From assembly GCA_006503475.1 (NCBI GenBank), contig RSEH01000034.1, positions 124,001-188,000 of the forward strand: 64,000 nt of DNA. The letters run 5' to 3'. Made by a program: the position numbers and the translations under genes. Below, piece after piece: positions 8,746 to 18,041 of the stretch (positions within the stretch are counted from its first letter, which is position 1; each line of letters begins with the position of its first letter). A model generated the notes under the pieces. That model saw nothing but the letters and a program-made list of their open reading frames with translations, had not been told where the DNA came from and did not search any database. This stretch comes from Stentor roeselii (taxonomy: Eukaryota; Ciliophora; Heterotrichea; Heterotrichida; Stentoridae).

Positions 8746-11700
8746 CTAATCATTAATATTTTCTTCAATCAACTCAAAAGGCGATTTCCACGACAATGTC
8801 TCACTTAATCGATTCCCTGACAAGTCAATCACAGCATCTCTAGTCGTATTAGTCAATACCTGCGCATTGACATTACTATTGAAAAAGTCCCATTTGTACT
8901 CAAGAATATAACTGACGAAATCACTAAATTCAACTGAAATCACTTCAGTTTTTGCCTGAAAATTAAAATCATAAGGCCCGACACCAGACTCACTAATTTT
9001 TTTCTCTGAAAACATTTCAAAAACCTTGACCATTTCTTTAAGTTCCTCATCATCATTGATTAAATCCTGAAGATCAAGATACCCGACGACTTCAGCGAAG
9101 GTCTTATTATACCCTTCTTCAAAATTTTCATATTCTTGAGCTCCTATCTGATACACTTGATTTGAGTACTCACAATTGAGTCTGCAATCTTTATTTAAAA
9201 TTTCTTCAGTTTCACAGCTTAACCTGTTTTTTTCACAGTTTTCTGGGTCTTTCTGTAGATAAGTATCAGTACAAGCTGCAGAAGCTTCACGACAGACACT
9301 TTTCCACTGTTTACAGACAGTCACAACGCTGAGACAATCACAGTCTTCAGAGCAGCTTGAGTTCTTGATACAAACTGAGTTGCTATCAATGCACTGGAGT
9401 TCAACATTAAGACATCCTAAAGGCGAATCGTCTTGGCAGGTCTGAATCACTTTTCTTTTATCGCAGACCTCATCGACGCGGTCTTTGCAGTAAATTGTTG
9501 TCGGGCACTCGACTGACGCGTCGCAGGTCTCCGCTTGGAACTTTTCAAGTTCTGCCATTTTGTCCTTCTGCAGAGAATTCAAGTGATTTATGGAGGACAG
9601 GCCTGAGTCCAGCCAGGTTTTCAAGTCACTTTGAAGGATTTCTTCAGTGGTTGAAACTGAAGAATCCACAAGACTTACCTTTGCTGTGAACTCTGCTTCG
9701 GTCACTGAAGCACTGTTGATACCTTCCAGGTGAACTGAGTAGTTGTAGCTTCCGTCGTAGATAAAACCTGAGAAATCAAGTGAAAAATCATCTGAAACTT
9801 CGAAGAAAGACTCGGTTTCCACGTCCCACATGTGAAGATAACCTGAAATCATGCATTGAGAATAGTCAGACTCTCGGTCTAACTTCAGAGATGCTGATGC
9901 ACTTGACATACGGCCATTTGACTCTGCAAAGTAAAAGTCTTCAAGTTTGAACTCACTTTTCAAGTCTCCAGCTCCGAGTTCCTTGATGGTTCCTGAAAGT
10001 TCTGAATAAACTCCTGCGAATTTCACTCCTCCTGCAAGTAAAAAATCATCGGAATACTCGTAGTTGACTATCAGACCAGTTTCAAAGGAAAGGACATTGT
10101 AAGGCATCGGGAGGTCTTCTTGAGAACTGAATGAAAACCCGAGTAAAACATTGAAAAACTCATGGCTGGTGAGATTGTAAAGGAAAAGACTGAAAGAGTT
10201 GTATAAATAATTGTCGATATCGAGTAAAACGTCGATAGTCCCTGGCAAACAACTGGATTTGAATGTTTTTCCATTGTAACAACTTATTCCGAATATTGCA
10301 TCGGCTTTCGCCGTTGCATTCAGAGACTCTGAAGGAAAGACAGTGATGTTGATGAAAATAGTCACGACGTTTAAGTAGTCCACGTCGAAAGCTTCGGGCC
10401 AGACCTGGTAACTTTCTCCTTCCACCAGCGCTGTCAAGTCCTGTCCTTGCATGATCTCAGCTTCGACTCTAAGAACTGTGTGACTGTCAGTCCTCAGGTA
10501 ATAACCAGCGATGATCGTTGGGACTTGAGCAAAAACTGAATTTTCTATCATCAGGCCTGCTTCTTCGAATTGAAGTGATGAGACTTGAAAGTCAGGAATT
10601 GAGGAATCGACATAGACCTTATCATCAAGCATGTAGCCTTGAACTACTAAAGACTCATCTGCACCTGAGGCACTTTTTAATATCTTGCAATACTCGTTTT
10701 CTTCACATGCTTCATTGAAGTCAACTTCTACTTCAAGCCAAATTCCAGAAGTCCATTTTCCTCGATTTACGTCGAACATGGAAGCCATTGAATAAAATAA
10801 ACTCACATCAATATCGTTGGAAGAATAATAAACTCCTTGCTCGATCACTTCATACCCGATGCCAGCTGATTCATTACTAAAAGAAAAACTATGAACAACA
10901 GTTTCAACAGTTTCATTCACTCGATTCGCAAGAACTTCTACTTGAAAACTCGAATTTTTTCCATAAATATTAAACCCGGTATCAGGCAAGAAGTAAAGTT
11001 CAATCAAAGGTTCAAAAATCTCTAAAGTCCTAAAATCTTGAATCACACTTGGGTCTTCTGGAAGAAATTCAGGGAAAAGTGTAGAATTTTCAGGAAAAAG
11101 CTTCTGGTAAAAGTCCTGATCGACTTTTTCAACAGTGATATTCTGGATGTTTAAAAAGACTCCAGAGGCTTCCATGTCTCCTGTCGAGTTGCGGTCGAAG
11201 ACAGTGAGCTTCAGTTGATAAGTTTCATAGTCCCAAGAGCCGACTGTTTCATATCCGCAGGTCAAGTCTTTGTATTCAACAACTATGAACCCGTTTACAT
11301 CATATAAGAAAATATCTGGCGCCACTGCGAAGTTGTAAGAGTCAAAACGAAACTTCTCAAAAATCAACCTCATTACATCGTTTTCTATGTCAAAGCCGTA
11401 GTCAAGGGCAAGGTCTTCCACAGGGTAGTCGTTAAATGATGATACTCCTCGAGGAGGTGTGACTTCTCCACATTCTGCTTCTTGGACTACAAGGTCTGTA
11501 AGCTCGAGAATGTTTTGGGTGTTGTTTATCAGGACTAGCACCGTGAATTCAGAGTACTTTAGTCTTGAGTATTGAGAGTTTATCACAAAGTCGAACTGGT
11601 CTTCTACTAATTCAGCCTGGCCGTAGTAATTGGTTATTTCAGAAGTTTCGTTGAAGGAACTGTAGATGTACATGAGGTATAATGATATTGTTTCAGTTGC

Positions 11701-12228
11701 TTCTACCTGGCTTATAGCACTGTCTTCAATAGACAAAAAGATATAACTGCTTCCGTTATGAGCGACAGCAACAAACTCATCTTCAATCTGAACATCTTCA
11801 AAGATCTCCGGCACTTGCAAATCTCTTTCTTCAACTCCAGCGAAGTACTCAAGAATCTCATCTTTTTCCAATTCATCTTCAAATTCAATAGCAGAAAGAC
11901 AAACAAGGGTATCACTGATAGCGACGCCATAACTTTTAGCATCAGGAAGATTCTTCGAAAAGTCTTGCAAAACAGGTTCAATTCTACTTTTATCATCTTC
12001 ATAAAACCCTTCCAAGTATCCAGTATCAGGTTCAGGAATGGCATAAGCAATATCAGCAGAGCACCTTTCACAAACTTCTCTAATATACCTAGTATTAGTC
12101 GTCGAACAGTCATAAGCAATGTACCCATCATCAGGCTGAGCAGGTTCTGTTTAAACTTTACCTAATTCCAGCATTCCTTGAGTTTTGATGCCGGCCACGA
12201 CGTTTAAAATGAAAGTCACTACGATCAT
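8746..12228 (-). CDS. Large secreted acidic glycoprotein-like protein with a Cys-rich segment, two exons
   Basis: Exons 12228-12162 and 12146-8746 give 1155 aa. The long frame alone starts at 12015. Upstream on the same strand, a 15-nt intron (GTAAAGTTTAAACAG) joins it to a first exon coding MIVVTFILNVVAGIKTQG, a clear signal peptide. The body is acidic and beta-strand-like with many N-x-S/T sites and no obvious membrane helix. Around residues 860-1010 there is a run of about 30 cysteines. I do not recognise the family. It is probably extracellular or in a secretory or cortical vesicle. The start lies 21 nt after the stop of the CAP-centrin gene. Confidence 0.8.
12147..12161 (-). other. 15-nt spliceosomal intron
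   Basis: Reads GTAAAGTTTAAACAG on the minus strand, with A at position 10. It includes an in-frame TAA, and its removal joins a signal-peptide exon to the long frame. Confidence 0.85.
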
Positions 12229-12249
12229 ATCCGTTTTATACTTATTTCC

Positions 12250-13518
12250 TTAGCTAAATTTCTTAGTCATGATATTATAAAAGTCCTCGAAGCTCACTTG
12301 GCCATCACCGTCCGAGTCTCCCTTTTTGATCAAGTCAATCAAATCGTCTTCATTTAAAGTTTCTCCCAAGTCTCGAACGACTTTTCTCAGGTTCTTGATG
12401 TTGATGTGGCCGGTCTTGTCTATGTCGAACAACACGAAGACTTTTCTAATGTCTTCTCGGGTGTCTTCGTCTGACATGGTACTTGTCATCATTTGGAGGA
12501 ACTCCTCGAAGTCGATTGCGCCTGAACCGTCTTTGTCGAGGTCGCTCACCATGTGGAACAATGTCGCGTTTTTAGCCTCGAAGCCCAAACTCACCATCGC
12601 GTTTTTTAATTCGCTTGGCTCAACTGTGCCTGAACCGTCAGAGTCAAAAAGATCAAAGGCCTCTTTAATCTCTTCAATGTCGTCTTCGGTTAGACCTGGC
12701 TTCACGTAGTCGGATGGGTCGAAACGACCTGCTGGGGACTTTCTTGAAGGAGCTTTTGGATTTGCTGCAGATTTTGCACCAGCCTTTTGAGCTGGCTTTG
12801 CAGGCTCTGGCTTCGCAGCTGGCTTAGCAGGCTCTTGTTTGGCAGCTGGCTTCACGGGCTCAGGCTTGGGTGGTTCAACCTTAGGAGCAGCTTTCGGTGA
12901 CTCAACCTTCGAAACCGGTTTCGGTGACTCAACTTTCGGTTTAGGAGTCGAGACCGTAGAACCATCACTAATTCCCTGAGCAAAAACAATAACACATACA
13001 TGTTCCATATCAGCATGATCTCCATAAGCAACTCCAGCAAACAAGTGTTCAGATTTGAGAATATTAGTCCTATGTCCACGAGTTTGGACTCCATCATCAA
13101 TAAGCAAGTTGACAACAATATCTTCAGCATTAGTATCACCATAGTCGATATTTTCGCCAATAGTCCCATCCCACTGTCCGAACCTTTCAATTCTTTCCCC
13201 AGGGTCGGAGCCGTCAGTGCCAGTGTGGCTCATCTGCCCGCTCGGGCCGATGTCGTCAACGTGGGCCTGGGCGGCTTGGGCAAGGACGCCGGACCACTTG
13301 ATGGCTGGCAAGGGTCTCGTCGCCTTCAGCTGCCTGATGCAGTCCTCGATGTTCGCTGGTCCTTCTTCAGTCTCGATGGGGATGCTTCCAGGCTTGCTAT
13401 ATACATTTCCTTCGTAGAACTTCAACGTTGCTGCCAACTTGTCTGAGTATTTAGAAGGATTAGCTCTGCATACATTCAGTTCAGCTAACACTGCTTCTGG
13501 TAAGTTCCTGCTGGCCAT
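12250..13518 (-). CDS. CAP (SCP/PR-1) domain - centrin fusion protein
   Basis: 422 aa with no signal peptide. Residues about 5-180 are a CAP domain of the bacterial/SCP-like type: [43 protein letters not shown]. Residues about 185-275 are a Pro/Lys/Ala/Glu-rich linker with repeated KVESPKP and KPEPAKPA units. The C-terminus (about 275-422) is centrin: EF1 [14 protein letters not shown]2 [14 protein letters not shown]3 [12 protein letters not shown] (position 12 Asn, likely weak), EF4 [15 protein letters not shown] proteins are normally secreted, while centrins are cytosolic calcium-binding fibre and basal-body proteins. The missing signal peptide argues for the cytosol, for example the contractile fibres (inference). 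Confidence 0.9.
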   Translation of the reverse strand: MASRNLPEAVLAELNVCRANPSKYSDKLAATLKFYEGNVYSKPGSIPIETEEGPANIEDCIRQLKATRPLPAIKWSGVLAQAAQAHVDDIGPSGQMSHTGTDGSDPGERIERFGQWDGTIGENIDYGDTNAEDIVVNLLIDDGVQTRGHRTNILKSEHLFAGVAYGDHADMEHVCVIVFAQGISDGSTVSTPKPKVESPKPVSKVESPKAAPKVEPPKPEPVKPAAKQEPAKPAAKPEPAKPAQKAGAKSAANPKAPSRKSPAGRFDPSDYVKPGLTEDDIEEIKEAFDLFDSDGSGTVEPSELKNAMVSLGFEAKNATLFHMVSDLDKDGSGAIDFEEFLQMMTSTMSDEDTREDIRKVFVLFDIDKTGHINIKNLRKVVRDLGETLNEDDLIDLIKKGDSDGDGQVSFEDFYNIMTKKFS

Positions 13519-13884
13519 TAAAATTTTAAATTAAGAGATGGAGTTTTTTTCGCATGGAAGAGACTTGATTTTTAAATTTGTTGGATGGTGTTGAGGATTT
13601 GGGGATTTTTTGAGGTTTTTATGGGTTTGGGGTGGGTTTGGAGATAACGGATTTTTATTAAGATGGATGGTGAACTGAGTTTAGATTTAAAAAGATTTGA
13701 GATGGTCTGGAGGATGATTGATGGGATTTGCATGATTGAGGTAGTTTATATGACAGTCTTTCTAGAACCTCAATATTTCTTTCAATCTCTTAAATTTCTT
13801 TATCATATGAATTAAATTCTCACCAAATGTAATAAAATGATCCTAAAAAAAAACCAGAAGCTAGTGTTAAATTCATTATTTATA
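13519..13884. other. 366-nt intergenic region
   Basis: G/T-rich near 13550-13720, then AT-rich. It lies between the CAP-centrin start and the stop of the Rab gene (both minus strand). No gene or RNA recognised. Confidence 0.5.
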
Positions 13885-14475
13885 CTAACTCCTCAAGCAA
13901 CAATTTTTCCTGGGATTCGCTTCAGTCAAATCAATAACTCTCTGCTTTGCCACCGCATTATTGCTTAATTCCGGAAAGACTTTAAAAGCAACAGATTGAA
14001 AAAGGTCTTCAATTCCAAAGTTCGACCTCGCCGAAGTTTTCTTGAAGATAGCTCCGATTTTATGAGCAAAATTTTGAGCTTCTTCCATCGGAATTTCTTC
14101 TCTATCAATAAGATCTTCCTTGTTACCAACAATGACAAACTGAAGGTCAGTGTTTCCGCTTTCCAAGACAACCTGATACCATTTGCGAAGATTGAGAAAA
14201 GTATCTCTTTTGGTGATGTCATAAACCATGACAGCAGCCATAGCTCCTCTGCAGTACATTTTTGTAAGACTGTTGTATCTCTCTTGTCCTGCTGTGTCCC
14301 AGATGTTGAGTTTCACTGTTTTTTTCCCGATCTCGATTTCTTTTGTTTTGAAAGCACTTCCAACTGTTGACTCTACATTTGTGTAAAACTTGCTGTTTAT
14401 TAACATGTCGAGAATACTTGACTTTCCAACTCCTGAATCTCCAACTAGGACTATTTTCGCTTGGGATTCTTCCAT
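13885..14475 (-). CDS. Rab-family small GTPase
   Basis: 196 aa. G1 GDSGVGKSS, switch I with conserved Thr in ESTVGSAF, WDTAGQERY with the catalytic Gln intact, GNKEDL (guanine specificity), TSARSN (G5) and a C-terminal Cys pair in RKNCCLRS for geranylgeranylation. The overall shape is closest to the Rab5/21/22 group, so it is probably a vesicle-traffic switch. It looks fully active. The start ATG is preceded by AATTAAA. Confidence 0.93.
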   Translation of the reverse strand: MEESQAKIVLVGDSGVGKSSILDMLINSKFYTNVESTVGSAFKTKEIEIGKKTVKLNIWDTAGQERYNSLTKMYCRGAMAAVMVYDITKRDTFLNLRKWYQVVLESGNTDLQFVIVGNKEDLIDREEIPMEEAQNFAHKIGAIFKKTSARSNFGIEDLFQSVAFKVFPELSNNAVAKQRVIDLTEANPRKNCCLRS

Positions 14476-14593
14476 TTTAATTTTTGTATTAATTTATGGG
14501 CTTGTGTTCAATAAGAATATTTTTAGTTTGAGAAGGTTGGGATTTTTTTTTATAAATTTGAGGAGGTATTGATGGTTAATGATATTCAATGTT

Positions 14594-16054
14594 CTAGTTA
14601 TTATCTTCGTTTGTTAGGGTTTTTGTTACTTCTGGCTTGGTATAATCATTGATCAGAGTCAGTAATGTTAATTCTTGGTTACGAGAATCATCTTGCATTA
14701 TTGATAAGAACTTTTTGATAGGGTCAGGAGCATTCATTTCAATGATTTCTAAGTAAAAGTTACGGTTACCAAAGGAGTAAAGTTTAGAAAGGGAATATCC
14801 TAATTGCTTGATTTTTGTTTGCTCTGTGATAATTTCATGCCCTTCTTTAAATATATGCTCCTGGCATTCAACGAAATCTATTTTTACAGAAAAACTGCTG
14901 TTAATTCTAAAACAATTCTGTGAAACCCGAAAATTAACAGGATTTGGATGATTAATATCATTGAAGCTTCTGAGGATATTATCAGCAGTAACCATAAAAT
15001 TTGGCATAGAAGTATTTTCTTTTTCGTAGTCGACCACCGTTATATTATAATCCTTGAAGCCGGTTTCGCACTCAAAAATTAAGCGAATAGTATCATCTTT
15101 GAAATAAGATTCGTAAAACTTGATGAAATTTGATTTTTCCATGTTTTTAATCTTTTCTAGAATCTGGATTTGCTGATAAATCTTTTCTTGTAAATTTTCT
15201 TTCATAAGAGTCTCTTTTAGTTTATACTCTACTATTTCTGTTGGTTTTAGTTCATTTCCTATGATTTGGTTTGTTTCGAATCGTCTCATTATCAAAGTAG
15301 CATTATTAATTTTAGTAAATTCACTATCGACTTTCTGAGCCCAGTTCAAATTTGATTTAATTTCTTTTAAGATTCTTTGAGTTACTTTATCAGTTTTTAT
15401 TTGAGAGATAACTGAAAATATGGTTATTGCCTTTCCAACATTTTCTTTTGAAGACAATATCACGTTTGCCAGCTCATTAATATTATCATTAAAATATTCT
15501 AAGATCGCCTGCATAAAAAAATCAAAAATTTCTAAAATATCAGGAGAACGACTTTCAAGGTAAGAATTCTTAAGTCTATAAATTAAATTTTCACAATCCA
15601 AAGCAAGTTGGGTCTTTTTTCTAGTGAAGATTTCAAGGATAATTTGATTGATAGTAGTATTTAATTTTTTTACTACAATCATGCGAGTTCTGTCATGTTC
15701 AGGTACCTTAGTTAGGCAATCAGCGATATCGATCAAATTACATAAATTTTTAAGGTTTAGCTTCATAGTCAAGTATCTTCCAATCAAGAAATGAAGAATT
15801 GATGAATTTTTAATTAGCATATTTTCGTTCTTCATATCATAAACAACTTTACTTAAATCTTTAATGTGCTCATTAGAAACTCTTGATTTGATTAGCTTCA
15901 ATATCATAGCATTTATCAGTACTTGATTTTCGTTTGAGCTTGCTAAGGTTGATAAACTCTGATGCAACTCATAAATTGGCCTGATGCTTAGCTCTTCAAT
16001 TGATAAACCAAAATAATTCTCGATTGGGTTGGAATTTTTCATGAAACCAGACAT
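14594..16054 (-). CDS. Uncharacterised 486-aa helical protein
   Basis: A continuous 486-aa frame of mainly helical, Lys/Asn/Ile-rich sequence. Residues about 30-240 look like an alpha-solenoid, and a more beta-like C-terminal part follows (about 320-450). There is no signal peptide, membrane helix or recognised motif. It starts 140 nt from the divergent gene at 16195. I cannot assign a function. Confidence 0.6.
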   Translation of the reverse strand: MSGFMKNSNPIENYFGLSIEELSIRPIYELHQSLSTLASSNENQVLINAMILKLIKSRVSNEHIKDLSKVVYDMKNENMLIKNSSILHFLIGRYLTMKLNLKNLCNLIDIADCLTKVPEHDRTRMIVVKKLNTTINQIILEIFTRKKTQLALDCENLIYRLKNSYLESRSPDILEIFDFFMQAILEYFNDNINELANVILSSKENVGKAITIFSVISQIKTDKVTQRILKEIKSNLNWAQKVDSEFTKINNATLIMRRFETNQIIGNELKPTEIVEYKLKETLMKENLQEKIYQQIQILEKIKNMEKSNFIKFYESYFKDDTIRLIFECETGFKDYNITVVDYEKENTSMPNFMVTADNILRSFNDINHPNPVNFRVSQNCFRINSSFSVKIDFVECQEHIFKEGHEIITEQTKIKQLGYSLSKLYSFGNRNFYLEIIEMNAPDPIKKFLSIMQDDSRNQELTLLTLINDYTKPEVTKTLTNEDNN

Positions 16055-16194
16055 TTATTATAAACTATTCAAAAATTTTTTGAAAGAATAGAGAACTAGT
16101 TTTTGAGGAAGTTTCGAATATTAGAGATATCTATGATTTTTTTTTATTTCTTAAAAATTTTAGAACTAAGGATCATCTTCGCGATGAAATAAAA

Positions 16195-16446
16195 ATGCGG
16201 ATGAGTAAAAAAGAGATCGAAAATCAAAACCAAGTTTTGATTCAAGAACTAGCAGAAACTACCATGAAACTAAAAAAATCATATGAAAATCAGTTGAAAA
16301 CAATAAAGTCCGAATCCCATTCACCCTTCACCAGAGGATTTCAACTAACCCTTTTCATCTTCCTAGTATTTTCATTGATGTTTCTCTTTTACAGTCTTTT
16401 AAACTCCTTCACATCAACCTCATTCACAAAGAAAACTTCAATTTAA
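16195..16446 (+). CDS. Small coiled-coil, tail-anchored membrane protein
   Basis: 83 aa. About 45 residues of charged coiled coil (KKEIENQNQVLIQELAET...) are followed by one strong hydrophobic helix, FQLTLFIFLVFSLMFLFYSL, near the C-terminus and a short tail. This is the layout of a tail-anchored or SNARE-like membrane protein. No SNARE central Arg/Gln can be placed. Its last 23 nt overlap the end of a minus-strand gene. Confidence 0.6.
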   Translation: MRMSKKEIENQNQVLIQELAETTMKLKKSYENQLKTIKSESHSPFTRGFQLTLFIFLVFSLMFLFYSLLNSFTSTSFTKKTSI

Positions 16447-16591
16447 ATTTAACAATTTTATACAAATCCTCTAAAAAAATATAAGCCGCTCTTTCAAAAG
16501 CTTCATCATCACGAAACTGAAACAAAATCCTATCTGACTCTTCAGAATCATTAATAACATATTCTTTGCCCTTGACACATCCACATCCCAT
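16424..16591 (-). CDS. Small protein with predicted myristoyl/palmitoyl N-terminus
   Basis: 55 aa starting MGCGCVKGKEYV. Gly2 with Cys3/Cys5 and a following Lys is a plausible dual acylation signal for membrane attachment. The rest is acidic then helical (FERAAYIFLEDLYKIVKF). The frame is open upstream, but the ATG at 16591, preceded by CATAAAA, is the sensible start. It ends in TGA at 16424, inside the convergent gene. No family recognised. Confidence 0.45.
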   Translation of the reverse strand: MGCGCVKGKEYVINDSEESDRILFQFRDDEAFERAAYIFLEDLYKIVKFKLKFSL

Positions 16592-16676
16592 TTTTATGCA
16601 AACAAATCCATCAAATCCATCAACTCCTCCTAAAATCTTCAAAAAATTCCAAAATTCCGAATATTCACTAACTAAA

Positions 16677-17159
16677 CTAATCAATATAATCGTGCCATTC
16701 CTCGCCATCAATCTCTTCATCAACCTTATAGCACATGCTTTCCCAAAACTCATTCGATTTTTTGGCACTTGAAATAAGTTCAATCATGCTGTCGAAGCCA
16801 TAATTACTGCTCACCAGAGAAACCAAGGTATCAGTGGTTATTTCAGGATTTCTCAAGACAGGGTCGATTGCCACATTATTTTTAACAAAATCATCAGCTT
16901 TTTTCATCTCAATCGCTTCTCGTTCCTGTTTCGTCTCGTCTTTCGTAAGGACCAAGACAAGTGCAAGAGCAGGGTAGGCCAGGTAGATGCCGAAGAAACG
17001 AGCGACGTTCGTTGTTCGACACAGTCTGAAAAACAAGTCTTTGAGGAAACCGTGTCTGCCTTTAGACTCCAGCCCATATCGGCGCTCGTTAAAGTCCAGG
17101 TTGTAGCGTCTTCTGATTCTCCATCGCATAGCTTTAGGTGCAAAAGACCAGAATGTCAT
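16677..17159 (-). CDS. Uncharacterised 160-aa basic, possibly mitochondrial membrane protein
   Basis: The N-terminal 50 residues are rich in Arg and aromatics (RWRIRRRYNLDFNERRYG), followed by one hydrophobic stretch (ARFFGIYLAYPALALVLVLT, about 73-92) and an acidic tail. This resembles small accessory subunits of ciliate respiratory complexes, but no family is recognised. Upstream context TTTATAAATG. It lies 11 nt after the stop of the next minus-strand gene. Confidence 0.6.
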   Translation of the reverse strand: MTFWSFAPKAMRWRIRRRYNLDFNERRYGLESKGRHGFLKDLFFRLCRTTNVARFFGIYLAYPALALVLVLTKDETKQEREAIEMKKADDFVKNNVAIDPVLRNPEITTDTLVSLVSSNYGFDSMIELISSAKKSNEFWESMCYKVDEEIDGEEWHDYID

Positions 17160-17170
17160 TTATAAACCAT

Positions 17171-18034
17171 TTATTCACTATCTATGAGATTGAACTGGAA
17201 TGGAGTATTTGCTTTAGGGTATGATTGATTTTTCTGGCGTCTTTTTGACATTTCTTCACTGTAAACTCGCTCTTGGCCTTCGCCGTAGTCGATCATTGCC
17301 CAGGCCATTGTATGAAGTTCCAAGTAATTCAAACTTTTGATGTTGTTTATGCATTTTTGGTTTGATAATTCTAAAAACTCTTTGAATACCCATCCTTTAC
17401 TTGATATTCCTTTTATCAAATTGGCTAAGGTTCCAACTTTAAAAGAATCCACTCTATTCATGCAGACTTTTTCCAAAGATTCTTTGAAACCTTCACCCTG
17501 GCCGAATAACTCATATTTATGCATGCACCCACCGATTAAATTCATATATTTTTCATCAAATTTTTCCATTCGCTCTTGACAAATCAACTCAACAGGCTTT
17601 AAAGTAAAATCTGAAGTTGAATTCTTCGTCATAAGCCCATATAGGATGGAATAAGCTGATCGAATCGATAGATGATCTCCATATCCAATCAATTTCCTTT
17701 CAAGTATATCAATATAAGCATCGTCGACATACTTAGACTTAGATATCAAAGCTCGATAAATATTTGAAATCGAGTCAGCATGGGTGTGATTACATTTCAT
17801 AAGATTATTTTCAGTTAGTTTCGCAATAGTTTTCCAGTAATCCGCACTATTTAAGTTCAATTTCGCCCCAACCGAGCAGAGAGTGCTGAGATTTTGAAGA
17901 TCTAATGTGCTGTGATATGTGTTTAAGAAATCTTCAAGGGACATCAGCAAGTTCGTTCTGTTTTCTCCATATATTTGGTATTCAGGCAATTTTGAGTTCC
18001 TGCTGATTTGAGTAAAGAACTTCTTAAATATCAT
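17171..18034 (-). CDS. Uncharacterised helical-repeat protein, probably mitochondrial
   Basis: 287 aa when started at 18034, MIFKKFFTQISRNSK, an amphipathic basic presequence of mitochondrial type. The open frame extends further upstream, but that would run into the kinase gene, and the palindrome CATTATAATG fixes the start. The body is alpha-helical with repeated Leu-rich helices, in the style of FASTK/RAP or octotricopeptide-like organellar RNA proteins of alveolates. No specific domain can be confirmed by eye. Confidence 0.65.
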   Translation of the reverse strand: MIFKKFFTQISRNSKLPEYQIYGENRTNLLMSLEDFLNTYHSTLDLQNLSTLCSVGAKLNLNSADYWKTIAKLTENNLMKCNHTHADSISNIYRALISKSKYVDDAYIDILERKLIGYGDHLSIRSAYSILYGLMTKNSTSDFTLKPVELICQERMEKFDEKYMNLIGGCMHKYELFGQGEGFKESLEKVCMNRVDSFKVGTLANLIKGISSKGWVFKEFLELSNQKCINNIKSLNYLELHTMAWAMIDYGEGQERVYSEEMSKRRQKNQSYPKANTPFQFNLIDSE

Positions 18035-18041
18035 TATAATG
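18032..18041. promoter_or_regulatory. Second copy of the palindromic start element CATTATAATG
   Basis: Identical to 314-323. It contains the ATG of the minus gene (18032-18034), TATA, and the ATG of the plus gene (18039-18041). Two independent divergent pairs share the same 10-bp arrangement. Confidence 0.6.

Noticed and set aside
11712-12131. 139-aa minus-strand frame overlapping the large secreted protein
   Set aside because: Out of frame with the spliced model, which explains the same DNA with a signal peptide and a 15-nt intron.
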